Notes under the pieces: model-generated
Database searches by the model: none
The model's input: only the letters and a program-made list of their open reading frames with translations
What the model was told of the DNA's origin: nothing
Part shown: positions 41,580-50,983 of the stretch, piece after piece
Numbering within the stretch: position 1 is the stretch's first letter
Layout of the letters: the number at the start of each line of letters is the position of its first letter
Origin: JAIVJG01 sp964236735
GTDB taxonomy: Bacteria; Acidobacteriota; Blastocatellia; Pyrinomonadales; Pyrinomonadaceae
Direction: 5' to 3'
DNA: 64,000 nt
NCBI GenBank assembly: GCA_964236735.1
Contig: CAXSFM010000020.1
Coordinates: forward strand, 1-64,000
Position numbers and translations under genes: made by a program

Positions 41580-42595
41580 GCTTCAATCGTTCCATACTGC
41601 TTCGCGTAATACTCGCGATACTCGCCGTTGCGCGCGCGCGCGACCCAGTCGCTGTTGTCGGCGTACCAGTTGATTGTTTTTTGCAGACCTGTCTCCCACG
41701 TCTCGCGCGGACGCCAGCCCAACTCCGTCTCGATCTTCGACGGGTTGATGGCGTAGCGTCGGTCGTGGCCGGGACGATCCTTGACGTGCTTGATGAGCGA
41801 GAGCGGCTTGCCAAGCGCGTTCAGGACGGATTCGGCGACCTCAATGTTGCGTCGCTCGTTGCGCGCGCCGATGTTGTAGGATTCGCCCGTGCGTCCCTTT
41901 TGCATGACCATCAGGATGGCGCGGCAATGGTCTTCGACGTAAATCCAGTCGCGCACGTACTTGCCGTCGCCATAGAGCGGCACGGGTTCGTCGCGCACGA
42001 TGTTCGAGAGCATGAGCGGCAGAAATTTTTCGGGGAACTGGCGCGGCCCGTAGTTGTTGCCGCAGCGCGTGACGACCGTGTCGAGTCCGAAAGTGTGTTG
42101 CGCGGCGCGGACGAGATGCTCTGCCGCAGCCTTCGATGCCGAATAAGGACTGTTCGGCTCGAACGGCGAGGCTTCCGTGAAGTATGCGTCGTCGTCGTCG
42201 GGTAGGCTGCCCATCACTTCGTCAGTCGAGATTTGCACGAAACGGCGAACCTCTTTCGCGCGCGCCGCGTCGAGCAAGACCTGCGTGCCGAGAATATTCG
42301 TCCGCAGGAATTCGTCCGCCGACGCGATGCTGCGGTCAACGTGCGACTCGGCGGCGAAGTTGATGATGGCGTCCGTCTCGTCTTCGAGCGCGGCATGGAC
42401 GGCCTCGCGGTCGCAGATGTCGCCGCGCACGAAGCGTTGGCGGCTCTCGTCCATGCCGGAGAGATTGTCGAGATTGCCGGCGTAAGTGAGCGCGTCGAAA
42501 TTGATGATGCGGCAGTCTGGGATTTCCGCAAGCGCGAGACGGATAAAGGCGGAGCCAATGAATCCTGCCCCGCCGGTGACGAAAAGTTTGACCAT
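41576..42595 (-). CDS. rfbB: dTDP-glucose 4,6-dehydratase
   Basis: RmlB makes dTDP-4-keto-6-deoxyglucose, which is the precursor of rhamnose and of many amino and deoxy sugars. The 339 residues carry the NAD motif LFVTGGAGFIGSAFIRLAL, FAAESHVDRSI, the active-site STDEVMGSL, and YSASKAAAEHLVRA, plus the family C-terminal YVRDWIYVEDHCRA and GHDRRYAI. RmlA and a clear dTDP-specific RmlC are not adjacent; the 3,5-epimerase paralogues at 50980 and 61468 could serve. Confidence 0.93.
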   Translation of the reverse strand: MVKLFVTGGAGFIGSAFIRLALAEIPDCRIINFDALTYAGNLDNLSGMDESRQRFVRGDICDREAVHAALEDETDAIINFAAESHVDRSIASADEFLRTNILGTQVLLDAARAKEVRRFVQISTDEVMGSLPDDDDAYFTEASPFEPNSPYSASKAAAEHLVRAAQHTFGLDTVVTRCGNNYGPRQFPEKFLPLMLSNIVRDEPVPLYGDGKYVRDWIYVEDHCRAILMVMQKGRTGESYNIGARNERRNIEVAESVLNALGKPLSLIKHVKDRPGHDRRYAINPSKIETELGWRPRETWETGLQKTINWYADNSDWVARARNGEYREYYAKQYGTIEA

Positions 42596-43047
42596 GGGAT
42601 TATTTCAAGGAAGAGAGCGTGGCAATTAAAGTTCAAATAAATTCAGACACTCGTCATCGTGCAGTTTCATAAGCCGGAGACAATCTCCTCGTATGGCGGC
42701 GTGATGAAGAATGTTTCAGTGGCCGTTAACGGAGAACGTTGAGCAGCCGTTGACGGTCACGGAGTATAGGGACGGGCTTCAAAGCGTGTCAAGAAAGGCT
42801 CACAGTTCGAGAGGACGGAAAACACGCGCGCCGTAGCATGGAGAAAAGGGTTGACTTGTCGAAATTTTTGGCGTAAAAGGAACGCCGCATTCGCAGTTGA
42901 GTTCCCGCGGCGTCTCGTTCCTCGTTATGCGTCGTCTCGTATGAACCACCAGTCTTTCCGGCTATTGATTTAATCAAACTTCAAAACGCCGGCATAACCT
43001 TTGTGCTTGCTAACACATTCACCCCTAGTCTTTAAGGAGAAATTCCC
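42596..43047. other. intergenic region between divergent rfbB and the beta-helix gene
   Basis: About 450 bases without a gene. It contains the palindrome CCGTTAACGG at 42723-42732 and a one-base variant CCGTTGACGG at 42747-42756, described separately. A possible sigma-70-like TTGACT at 42851-42856 with TAAAAG 17 bases later points toward the beta-helix gene, but it is 190 bases from the start codon and weak. Confidence 0.4.
42723..42756. promoter_or_regulatory. paired 10-mer palindromes, possible operator
   Basis: CCGTTAACGG (42723-42732) and CCGTTGACGG (42747-42756) are related palindromes, 24 bases apart centre to centre, in the divergent gap between rfbB and the beta-helix gene. Two-and-a-bit helical turns of spacing would place both sites on roughly the same side of DNA. 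No adjacent regulator gene is known. Confidence 0.3.
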
Positions 43048-43998
43048 GTGAAAAGATTCAACACCATGCTGAGAGTGCTCACGTTTTTTACGTTCATATT
43101 AACCTTTAGCGCGCTCGCGCAGGCGCAGGCCACACGCACATGGGTTTCCGGCGTCGGCGACGACGCTAACCCGTGCAGCCGCACCGCCCCCTGCAAGACC
43201 TTCGCCGGAGCTATCTCGAAGACCGCCGTCAACGGCGAGATTGATGCTCTCGATCCGGGTGGCTTTGGCACCGTCACCATCACCAAGAGCATTACCATTG
43301 AAGGCTCGCAGGGCGCGGGCTTTGGCTCGATTCTGGCCGCAGGCACGAACGGCGTCAACGTCAACGACTCGGCCACCGGCACGCCGGGCACCATCAGCGT
43401 CGCTCTCCGCAACCTCTCAATCCAGGGGGCAGGCACTGGTATTGTCGGCATCAACTATAGCTCCGGTAAGACGCTGCACGTTGAGAACTGTGTCATCGCA
43501 GGCTTCAAAGGTAGCGGCGCGAACTCGCATGGCATTAAAGTGAACTTGACGCTTGCCGGCGAGCTAACCGTGAAGGACACGGAGATCAGAGATTGCACTG
43601 GTGACGGCATCAATACCACCACCACCTCGGCACAAATCTCCGTCGCCATTAACAACGTCCGCACCGAGAAATGTGCGAGCGGGATGCACTTCTCCAACGG
43701 CACACGTGCCACAGTCCGTGATTCCTCGATGACGAATAACTCCGGCGCGGGACTGGTCGCAGATCAGACAGCGCTCTCCAGTGAGGTCAATATAGAGCGT
43801 TGTCTCTTGGCTAATAACAGTTCCGGTATCCAAGCGGGCGGCGGGACGGCCAAAGTGCGCCTCTCCAATTCCTTCATTACCCAGAATAGCAACTCCATTA
43901 ATCTGGCAGGCGGGACGGTTGATACGGGCGGCAACAACCGTATCACAGGCAACACGACGAACACGCTACCCAACGGCGCGACCTTTGGGCCGGTTTAA
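43048..43998 (+). CDS. secreted right-handed beta-helix protein
   Basis: This 316-residue protein has a GTG start with AAGGAGA eight bases upstream and a signal peptide (TMLRVLTFFTFILTFSALAQ). The mature sequence has repeating short beta-strands with Gly/Asn turns (VADQ, then VEIERCLLANNSSGIQAGGG, then VRLSNSFITQNSNSINLAGG), typical of right-handed parallel beta-helix proteins such as pectate lyase and passenger domains. The first domain begins RTWVSGVGDDANPCSRTAPC. No catalytic site was recognised. It sits within the polysaccharide locus and is followed by a terminator at 44040-44073. Confidence 0.8.
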   Translation: MKRFNTMLRVLTFFTFILTFSALAQAQATRTWVSGVGDDANPCSRTAPCKTFAGAISKTAVNGEIDALDPGGFGTVTITKSITIEGSQGAGFGSILAAGTNGVNVNDSATGTPGTISVALRNLSIQGAGTGIVGINYSSGKTLHVENCVIAGFKGSGANSHGIKVNLTLAGELTVKDTEIRDCTGDGINTTTTSAQISVAINNVRTEKCASGMHFSNGTRATVRDSSMTNNSGAGLVADQTALSSEVNIERCLLANNSSGIQAGGGTAKVRLSNSFITQNSNSINLAGGTVDTGGNNRITGNTTNTLPNGATFGPV

Positions 43999-44390
43999 GC
44001 TCAAGGCCGTCGGCCAATGACATTTGACATTTCATTTCACTCCCGCCCGGCTATCGTCGGGCGGGAGCTTTTTCACGCTCCAAGCATCCGCCCGCCCGTC
44101 GCGATCCCGACTTTGTAAGACAGGCGCAGAGAGAGGAGTTTTGACTCTGACTCTACCTCCGCGCCTGCACCCTGCACCTTGCACCACGTTTCCATCTCAA
44201 CAAAATTCGCTGCCGGCAACCGCGCTGTCTCTTCGTTCCTGGAACGAACGCCGCTTGACGAGAGCCATCATTGTCACTAGACTGACTGACTTTGCGGCAG
44301 ATGAGATAGTTCACCGTGCGCCGCGCCGAGCGGTAACGAAACAGATCGTTTCTCGCCGCCGCAGCAGCAGGCCGCTTTCTATTCCACCCG
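43999..44390. other. intergenic region with terminator
   Basis: About 390 bases between the beta-helix gene and the Wzm-like permease. It holds the terminator at 44040-44073 and a short CTGCACC heptad run at about 44165-44185 (CCTGCACCCTGCACCTTGCACC) without a clear complement. Promoter for the downstream polysaccharide operon is expected here but cannot be placed. Confidence 0.5.
44040..44073 (+). terminator. Rho-independent terminator of the beta-helix gene
   Basis: A perfect 10-bp stem (CTCCCGCCCG, 44040-44049, with CGGGCGGGAG at 44058-44067) around an 8-nt loop, followed by C and five T residues. Confidence 0.9.
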
Positions 44391-45332
44391 ATGAATCTGA
44401 CAACGAGCAGAGGCGCGAGCGTGCTGGGCGAAACCGATTTGATGCCGGACGGCACAGCAGGCGCATTGCACCGTCACCCGCCATCCCTCCCGGACGAGCC
44501 GCTCGTCGTTCTCGAGCCGCGCGAGTCTTGGGCGGCGATGCGCCCGCGCGAACTTTGGACGTATCGCGAACTACTTTACTTTCTGGCGTGGCGCGACGTG
44601 AAGGTGCGCTATAAACAGACGGTGTTCGGCGTGGCGTGGGCGATACTCCAGCCCATTTTCATGATGCTCATCTTCACGCTCTTTTTCGGCAAACTAGCTC
44701 ATATCTCCTCGGACAGCATTCCCTACGCAATCTTCGCCTTCGCCGGGCTGCTGCCGTGGACGTTCTTCTCTACTGCCGCCGTGGCGAGCGGCAATAGCCT
44801 CGTCAACAGCGCCGGCATGATTACGAAAGTTTACTTTCCGCGCGTCCTTGTTCCGGCAGCATCGGTTGCGGCAACCTTCGTGGACTTCCTCATCGGGTTC
44901 GGCGTGCTCGCCGTATTGATGATTTACTATCGCGTCGCACCCACATGGGAGATGGCGCTGCTGCCGCTCTTCGTCGTGCTGCTTGTGCTGCTGACGCTCG
45001 GGTTCGGGATGCTGATGTCGGCATTGAACGTGAAGTATCGTGATATTAGATTCGCGCTGCCATTTTTCGTCCAAATTTGGTTTTTCGCCTCGCCCATCAT
45101 CTACCCTGTCAGTCTCGTGACCGAGGGCGCAAAGCACGCTGCATTGTGGCACGCGCTCTTAGCGCTCAACCCCATGACGGGCATCATTGAAGGCTTTCGC
45201 GCCTGCCTCTTCGGTGAGAAGAGTTTTGACTGGGTTGCGATCTCGGTCTCCGCCGCCGTCACGCTCGTCCTCTTCGTCTATGCGACATTTAAGTTCCGCC
45301 GGCTGGAAAAAAACTTCGCTGACATCGTCTGA
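44391..45332 (+). CDS. wzm: ABC-2 type polysaccharide exporter permease (Wzm-like)
   Basis: This 313-residue permease exports a lipid-linked polysaccharide across the inner membrane with the ATPase encoded next. The N-terminal 40 residues are a polar extension, then come the family segments ELWTYRELLYFLAWRDVKVR, YKQTVFGVAWAILQPIFMML, six membrane helices, and VLPA... MITKVYFPRVLVPAASVAA. The GT-PLWHALLALNPMTGIIEGFR loop is typical of Wzm. The start at 44391 lacks a visible ribosome-binding site; a start at 44442 would trim most of the extension. It lies 24 bases before the ATPase gene. Confidence 0.9.
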   Translation: MNLTTSRGASVLGETDLMPDGTAGALHRHPPSLPDEPLVVLEPRESWAAMRPRELWTYRELLYFLAWRDVKVRYKQTVFGVAWAILQPIFMMLIFTLFFGKLAHISSDSIPYAIFAFAGLLPWTFFSTAAVASGNSLVNSAGMITKVYFPRVLVPAASVAATFVDFLIGFGVLAVLMIYYRVAPTWEMALLPLFVVLLVLLTLGFGMLMSALNVKYRDIRFALPFFVQIWFFASPIIYPVSLVTEGAKHAALWHALLALNPMTGIIEGFRACLFGEKSFDWVAISVSAAVTLVLFVYATFKFRRLEKNFADIV

Positions 45333-45355
45333 GAAGGAACAAATTTTTTAAGGCG

Positions 45356-46618
45356 ATGCGACCAATCATCAAAGCTGAGGGCGTCGGGAAGTTGTACCGC
45401 ATCGGCACGCGCGTCGAGGCTTATTCGACGTTGCGTGATGCGCTGGCGGGCACGATGAGCGCGCCTCTGCGTTGGGCGCGTCGCAAGAAGAGTGTGAGCG
45501 GCTCCGGCGGACAATTCTGGGCGCTTAAGGATGTTGGCTTCGAGGTTGCTCCGGGCGAAATCGTCGGCATCATCGGTCGCAACGGAGCAGGCAAGTCAAC
45601 TCTGCTGAAGGTTCTCTCGCGCATCACCGAGCCGACGACCGGGCGCGTCGAACTTTACGGGCGCGTCGCCAGCCTGCTCGAAGTCGGCACGGGCTTTCAC
45701 CCGGAACTCACGGGGCGCGAGAACATCTTTCTCAACGGCGCGATTCTCGGCATGGCGCGCTCCGAGATTGTTCGTAAGTTCGACGAAATCGTGGCCTTCT
45801 CCGAAGTCGAGAAGTTCATTGACACGCCCGTCAAGCGTTACTCTTCCGGCATGTACGTCCGGCTCGCGTTCGCCGTCGCCGCGCATCTCGAATCAGAGAT
45901 TATGATCGTGGACGAGGTGCTGGCTGTGGGCGACGCGCAGTTCCAGAAAAAATGTCTGGGCAAAATGGACGATGTGGCGAAAAGTGGGCGCACGGTACTC
46001 GTCGTCAGCCACAATATCGGCGTCGTCAGCGCGCTCTGCTCGAGGGTTATCTATCTTGCAGAGGGAAGCGTGCGCGCCGAAGGGCCGACCGCGCAGACCG
46101 TCAACAATTATTTTTCGGACACGCTGGAGAAAAAGTCGCACGACCTTGAGCGGCTGCGTGCGAGCGGGTACGGTGAGCGAATCAAGTATCTGGACGTGAG
46201 TCTCGCCGCGGGCGAAGGCGGCAACGTGAGATTCGGCCAGCCGCTCGAATTCGATTTAACTATCAGCTCCAAAGAGGAAATCCGAGACCTGACTATCGGG
46301 TCGAGTATCTTCAACGTAACGGGCGCGTGCGTCGGCTCGCTGATTCCGAAAGAAGAATTTTCGATGAGCGCCGGCGAGACGCGACGTCTGCGCCTGACCA
46401 TCTCGCAGTTGAATCTCGCGCCCGGCTCTTACCATTCCGGTTTCAGCATCGGGCGCGGCGGACGCGAATCGGTACGCACGGACTTCGACGCCATCATCGG
46501 CATCCCCTCATTTCAAGTGCTCCCGATTTCGGAGGACGCCACAGACCTGGTGGCGAACTGGCAGCTGTCGTGGGGCAGCATCATTTTCAGGGACGCGAGA
46601 CTTTCTTCTACGAGTTAA
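45356..46618 (+). CDS. wzt: polysaccharide exporter ATPase with carbohydrate-binding tail (Wzt-like)
   Basis: This 420-residue protein is the ATP-binding partner of the upstream permease. Walker A is GIIGRNGAGKSTLLKVLSRI, the Q loop precedes LTGRENIFLNGAILGM, signature is YSSGMYVRLAFAVAAHL, and Walker B is IMIVDEVLAVGDAQF. Beyond about residue 245 there is an extra beta-sandwich domain (IRDLTIGSSIFNVTGACVGS), as in Wzt proteins that recognise a modified chain end, so the polymer probably carries a terminal cap such as methylation. The downstream methyltransferase fits that. Confidence 0.92.
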   Translation: MRPIIKAEGVGKLYRIGTRVEAYSTLRDALAGTMSAPLRWARRKKSVSGSGGQFWALKDVGFEVAPGEIVGIIGRNGAGKSTLLKVLSRITEPTTGRVELYGRVASLLEVGTGFHPELTGRENIFLNGAILGMARSEIVRKFDEIVAFSEVEKFIDTPVKRYSSGMYVRLAFAVAAHLESEIMIVDEVLAVGDAQFQKKCLGKMDDVAKSGRTVLVVSHNIGVVSALCSRVIYLAEGSVRAEGPTAQTVNNYFSDTLEKKSHDLERLRASGYGERIKYLDVSLAAGEGGNVRFGQPLEFDLTISSKEEIRDLTIGSSIFNVTGACVGSLIPKEEFSMSAGETRRLRLTISQLNLAPGSYHSGFSIGRGGRESVRTDFDAIIGIPSFQVLPISEDATDLVANWQLSWGSIIFRDARLSSTS

Positions 46619-46702
46619 AAGCCATGCCAAGACATTGCCGGAGCGCGGACGAGAGTAGCAGAAGACGGAATTTTTTATGCTCAGGAGACAGGCCACAGAA
46701 TA

Positions 46703-47854
46703 ATGCGAGAGTCAGAGTTGCTTAAAATTCGGGACATCAAACTCAGAGTGAAGGCGATGCTGGATGAGCGCCAGTCGCTTCAAAGCCGGGACGATGGGGA
46801 AGTCGTCAACCCCAGCGCCTATTGGTCTGACTTTTGCTCCTACTTCGATTATATGCTGGGGCTGGAAGAGCAGTATTACGCGAAAGTTCGGCTGCACACT
46901 TATCATCTCACGACCGACAATTATCAATTTTATTATTTCGCCGAGACGGGAGTGCTGGGTGGTTCGGAAACCTTCAGACGCAACATCGCGCTGGAGCAAC
47001 TGTCGGAGGGGCTGCCGCCCACTTACATCTTGAATGAGCCGGACGGCGGCATCGGCTTTCGTTATGACGATGGCCGCTTCGTCAGCATAGACATCGCCAG
47101 GTATCAGAGAGTGGTAGCGAGCCTCTACCGGCATCACGTCCTTTCTTCGCTTCCACATTCCGAGAATCGCCGTGCGAGCTTGCTGGAGATTGGCGGCGGC
47201 TATGGCGGGCTGGCTCATCACCTGTCGAGAATCGCGGAGCGAAGCACTTACGTGATCGTTGATCTGCCTGAGACGCTCCTATTTTCCGCAGCCTATCTCA
47301 TGCTCCTGAATCCTGAGAAGAAAATATATTTATATGGCGCGGATGATTTTCAGGAGGTCGTCGAGAATGATGATTGGGGCGGATATGATTTTATCCTGAT
47401 ACCGAACTATCGTCTGCGCGCGCTCGAAGGCAGAAAGTTCGACTTCGTTCTCAACATGACTTCGCTTCAGGAGATGCGCGTGAAGCAGGCCGAAGAGTAT
47501 CTCGACTTCATTCGCGCACACTGCGCGGGCGTCTTTTACAGTTGGAACGAAGACCGCCATCAGCCGCACAATGCCGAAATGACTAATCTCTCGGAATTGC
47601 TCAGGCGCAGGTTCAAACTACTCGACATCACGGAGGAAAATCTTTTGATGAATCCGCCGTCAAACGGCGACATCGCGCCCGAACCGCGTCGTCTGAAAGT
47701 GCTCAGAAAAATTGGCAGAGCTATCGGACTACTCCCGAAGTTGCCGGACGCGGAGAAGACGAAGATTTATCCCCTGTACACCTTCGACCGCAACAAGGAG
47801 TATCTCTGCACACCGCTCCCTGAGGAAGTTTCGACAGTGACGGGCGGCGCGTAA
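46703..47854 (+). CDS. putative sugar O-methyltransferase
   Basis: This 383-residue protein has a SAM-binding motif in SLLEIGGGYGGLAHHLS and resembles the long putative sugar O-methyltransferases found in polysaccharide clusters (also VIVDLPETLLFSAAYLML and FILIPNYRLRALEG). It could methylate the terminal residue that Wzt recognises, but the target is not provable from sequence. It is 84 bases after wzt on the same strand. Confidence 0.75.
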   Translation: MRESELLKIRDIKLRVKAMLDERQSLQSRDDGEVVNPSAYWSDFCSYFDYMLGLEEQYYAKVRLHTYHLTTDNYQFYYFAETGVLGGSETFRRNIALEQLSEGLPPTYILNEPDGGIGFRYDDGRFVSIDIARYQRVVASLYRHHVLSSLPHSENRRASLLEIGGGYGGLAHHLSRIAERSTYVIVDLPETLLFSAAYLMLLNPEKKIYLYGADDFQEVVENDDWGGYDFILIPNYRLRALEGRKFDFVLNMTSLQEMRVKQAEEYLDFIRAHCAGVFYSWNEDRHQPHNAEMTNLSELLRRRFKLLDITEENLLMNPPSNGDIAPEPRRLKVLRKIGRAIGLLPKLPDAEKTKIYPLYTFDRNKEYLCTPLPEEVSTVTGGA

Positions 47855-47888
47855 GGCCGGGCACGCGCGGCGGAGGAGAGGTGCTGGT

Positions 47889-48659
47889 ATGAAAGTGGTA
47901 ATTCTTGCGGGCGGTCTGGGCACACGTCTGGCGGAAGAGACGACGATTAAGCCGAAGCCGATGGTTGAGATCGGCAGCCATCCGATTCTCTGGCACATCA
48001 TGAAGCATTACGCGCACTTCGACTTCAAGGAGTTCTTCATCGCACTCGGCTATCGCGGCGAAGTCACCAAGCGCTTCTTTCTCGACTACTACAACCTGAG
48101 TGGCAACATTACGCTCGACCTCTCCTCCGGGAAGGTCGAGATGCACGAGCGCAAATGTGAAGACTGGGTCGTCCATCTGCACGATACGGGGGCCGAGACG
48201 CAGACCGGAGGCCGCATCAAGCGACTTGAACCGTGGCTCAAAGACGGCACGTTCATGGTGACTTATGGCGACGGCGTGTGCGACGTTGATCTACGCGAGT
48301 TGCTGGCCTTTCATCGCGCGCACGGACGCATCGCGACTGTCACCGCCGTGCGTCCCCCGGCGCGTTTCGGCGGCCTCGTCTTCGACGGCGACATCGTCTC
48401 GGAGTTCGCCGAGAAGCCGCAGGTCGGCGAGGGCTGGATCAACGGCGGCTTCCTCGTCTTCGAGCCGGAACTGTTCAACTATCTCGACAAGGATCAGGAT
48501 AGTCTGGAGGCGAACGCCCTCGAACGCCTCGCGACTGACCGACAGCTTGCGGCGTTTCGTCACGACCGCTTCTGGCAATGTATGGACACGTTGCGCGACA
48601 AGCGTCTGCTCGAAAGTTTGTGGCAGGAGCAGCGCGCACCGTGGAAGCTCTGGAACTAA
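47889..48659 (+). CDS. rfbF: glucose-1-phosphate cytidylyltransferase
   Basis: RfbF makes CDP-glucose from glucose 1-phosphate and CTP. The 256 residues begin with the nucleotidyltransferase motif MKVVILAGGLGTRLAEET followed by KPKPMVEIG, then HFDFKEFFIALGYRGE, VTYGDGVCDVDL, and WMDTLRDKRLLE near the end. Followed six bases later by rfbG, whose product uses CDP-glucose. Confidence 0.93.
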   Translation: MKVVILAGGLGTRLAEETTIKPKPMVEIGSHPILWHIMKHYAHFDFKEFFIALGYRGEVTKRFFLDYYNLSGNITLDLSSGKVEMHERKCEDWVVHLHDTGAETQTGGRIKRLEPWLKDGTFMVTYGDGVCDVDLRELLAFHRAHGRIATVTAVRPPARFGGLVFDGDIVSEFAEKPQVGEGWINGGFLVFEPELFNYLDKDQDSLEANALERLATDRQLAAFRHDRFWQCMDTLRDKRLLESLWQEQRAPWKLWN

Positions 48660-48665
48660 TACTGG

Positions 48666-49721
48666 ATGAGCGAGATGGAGAAGCAATTGAAAAAGCCGGG
48701 CGATGGTGTCGCGTCGTCGTCGTTACTTGAGACGCCGCCTGCGTCCTCCTTCTGGCTTGACCGCCCGACATTCGTGACCGGCGCGACGGGGTTGGTCGGC
48801 GGGTGGCTCGTCAGGCATCTGCTGAAGGCGGGTGCGGACGTAGTCTGCCTCGTGCGCGACTGGGTTCCGCAATCGTCGTTTGTCAGAGAGCGATTGATGG
48901 AGCGCGTCAAAGTCGTGCGCGGTTCGGTGCAAGACCAGTCTGTGCTTGAACGCGCGCTCGGCGAGTATGAGATTGACACGGTCATTCATCTGGCGGCGCA
49001 GACCATCGTCGGCATCGCCAACCGCAATCCCGTCTCAACCTTTGAGACCAACATACAGGGCACGTGGGCGCTTCTCGAAGCCTGCCGCCGCAGCCCGACC
49101 GTCAAGCAGATCGTCGCTGCTTCGTCCGACAAGGCTTACGGCGAACACGAACATCTGCCCTACAGCGAGGACGCACCGCTTCAAGGCCGGCATCCTTACG
49201 ACGTGAGCAAGTCGTGTGCAGACTTGATCGCGCAGGCTTACGCGGCGACCTATCATGTACCGGTCGTCATCACACGCTGCGGAAATTTTTACGGCGGCGG
49301 CGACCTTAATTGGAATCGCATCGTGCCCGGCACGATTCGCACGGTGCTGCGCGGTGAGCGTCCCGTGATTCGCTCGGACGGCCAATTCATACGCGACTAC
49401 TTCTATGCGGAAGATGGCGCTCTCGCCAACCTGCTGCTCGCCGAAAAGCTGGCCGCCGATGGCGAGTTGCGCGGGCAGGCCTTTAACTTCTCGAATGAGA
49501 TTCAAGTGACCGTGCTAGAACTTGTCGAACGCATCCTGAAGTTGATGGACTCCGGCCTGCGACCCGACGTGCAAAACAATTCGACGAACGAGATACGCCA
49601 TCAATATCTCAGCGCCGAGAAGGCGAGACTGCGGCTCGGTTGGCATCCGCGCTTCACGCTCGACGAAGGTTTACGGCAGACGATTAACTGGTATGGAAAT
49701 TTTTTCGGGAGTTCTCAATGA
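48666..49721 (+). CDS. rfbG: CDP-glucose 4,6-dehydratase
   Basis: RfbG converts CDP-glucose into CDP-4-keto-6-deoxyglucose. This 351-residue SDR enzyme has FVTGATGLVGGWLVRHLLKA, IHLAAQTIVGIANRNP, the active-site ASSDKAYG and HPYDVSKSCADL with the catalytic Tyr and Lys, and CGNFYGGGDLNWNRIVPG, typical of CDP-glucose dehydratases. Its stop overlaps the next gene by four bases. The usual next enzyme, the 3-dehydrase RfbH of 3,6-dideoxy sugars, is absent. Confidence 0.93.
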   Translation: MSEMEKQLKKPGDGVASSSLLETPPASSFWLDRPTFVTGATGLVGGWLVRHLLKAGADVVCLVRDWVPQSSFVRERLMERVKVVRGSVQDQSVLERALGEYEIDTVIHLAAQTIVGIANRNPVSTFETNIQGTWALLEACRRSPTVKQIVAASSDKAYGEHEHLPYSEDAPLQGRHPYDVSKSCADLIAQAYAATYHVPVVITRCGNFYGGGDLNWNRIVPGTIRTVLRGERPVIRSDGQFIRDYFYAEDGALANLLLAEKLAADGELRGQAFNFSNEIQVTVLELVERILKLMDSGLRPDVQNNSTNEIRHQYLSAEKARLRLGWHPRFTLDEGLRQTINWYGNFFGSSQ

Positions 49722-50983
49722 ACGAAGCGCCAACCTGTCCCGCCGTGTGCCGCTCCTGCGGTGCGAGTGATTTGAAAATTATTTTGTCGCTTGGCCGCAC
49801 GCCGCTCGCCAACGCGCTCCTGACCGCCGAACAGTTAACGGAGCCGGAAGCGACATATCCGCTCGACCTCGCCTTTTGCCCGGACTGCTCGCTCGTGCAG
49901 ATTACCGAAACCGTCCCGCCGGAAAAACTCTTCCGCGAATATTTTTATCTCTCGTCCTTCTCCGACACGATGCTCCGCCACGCAGAGGAGCTTGCGGAAA
50001 AGCTCGTTCGCTCGCGCGGACTCAACGAGCAAAGTCTGGTGATGGAAGTCGCCAGCAACGACGGCTATCTGCTGCAATACTACAAAGGCGCGGGCGTGCC
50101 AGTCGTCGGCATCGAACCGGCGACCAACATCGCGCGCATCGCCAGTGAGGAGCGAGGCATCCCGACGCTCTGCGAATTCTTCGGCGAAACGCTCGCGCGC
50201 AGATTGGCGCATGATGAAGGGATGCGCGCCGATGTCATCCACGCCAATAATGTACTGGCGCATGTCGCCGATCTGAACGGCGTCGTCGAAGGCTTCGCGT
50301 TGTTGCTGGCGGAGCGCGGCGTCGCAGTCGTCGAAGTCCCTTACGTCAAAGAGATGATTGATCATTGCGAGTTCGACACGATCTATCACGAGCATCTCTG
50401 CTACTTTTCCCTCACCGCGCTCGACCGTCTCTTCCGCCGGCATGGACTCGTCATCACAGATGTAGAGCGGTTGCCTATTCATGGCGGAACTCTACGCATC
50501 TACGCGGGTCGTGGCGGGGAGAAGTCCGGCGATGTTCAAACGCCCGCCGTCATGCGCCTGCTTCGCGAAGAGGCTGAGTGGGGCGTCGAGCGAGAGGATT
50601 TTTACAGGGGATTCGGGTCGCAGGTGGAAAGCCTGCGCGGGGACTTGCTGAAGCTGCTGGGGGAGTTGAAGGCGCAGGGGCGTCGCATCGCCGTCTATGG
50701 CGCTTCGGCCAAAGGCAGCACGCTGCTGAACTATTTTCGTCTCGGTCGTGAGACGCTCGATTTCGTCGTTGATCGCAGCACGGTCAAGCAGGGTTATCAC
50801 ACGCCGGGAACGCATCTCAAAATATACGGGCCGGAAAAACTGCTTGAGGAGATGCCCGATGACGTTCTACTCCTGACGTGGAACTTCGCGGACGAGATTC
50901 TTGAGCAGCAGCGCGAGTATCGTGCGCGCGGCGGACGATTCATCATCCCCATCCCTGAAGTAAAGGTGATTTCCGGGACATGA
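49718..50983 (+). CDS. sugar-nucleotide C-methyltransferase
   Basis: This 421-residue protein has the zinc-binding N-terminal domain of C-methyltransferases of the TylC3/NovU type (CRSCGASDL then FCPDCSLVQI), a SAM domain (LVMEVASNDGYLLQYYKGAG), HEHLCYFSLTALDRLFRRHG, and the C-terminal substrate domain (IAVYGASAKGSTLLNYF). Such enzymes add a methyl at C-3 of a 4-keto-6-deoxy sugar nucleotide. Placed between the CDP-glucose dehydratase and an epimerase/reductase pair, it suggests a CDP-linked 3-C-methyl-6-deoxyhexose. Overlaps both neighbours by four bases. Confidence 0.88.
   Translation: MNEAPTCPAVCRSCGASDLKIILSLGRTPLANALLTAEQLTEPEATYPLDLAFCPDCSLVQITETVPPEKLFREYFYLSSFSDTMLRHAEELAEKLVRSRGLNEQSLVMEVASNDGYLLQYYKGAGVPVVGIEPATNIARIASEERGIPTLCEFFGETLARRLAHDEGMRADVIHANNVLAHVADLNGVVEGFALLLAERGVAVVEVPYVKEMIDHCEFDTIYHEHLCYFSLTALDRLFRRHGLVITDVERLPIHGGTLRIYAGRGGEKSGDVQTPAVMRLLREEAEWGVEREDFYRGFGSQVESLRGDLLKLLGELKAQGRRIAVYGASAKGSTLLNYFRLGRETLDFVVDRSTVKQGYHTPGTHLKIYGPEKLLEEMPDDVLLLTWNFADEILEQQREYRARGGRFIIPIPEVKVISGT

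Noticed and set aside
44165..44186. CTGCACC heptad run as another inverted element
   Set aside because: Shows the 7-nt period over three units but no complementary arm nearby, so not counted among the elements.
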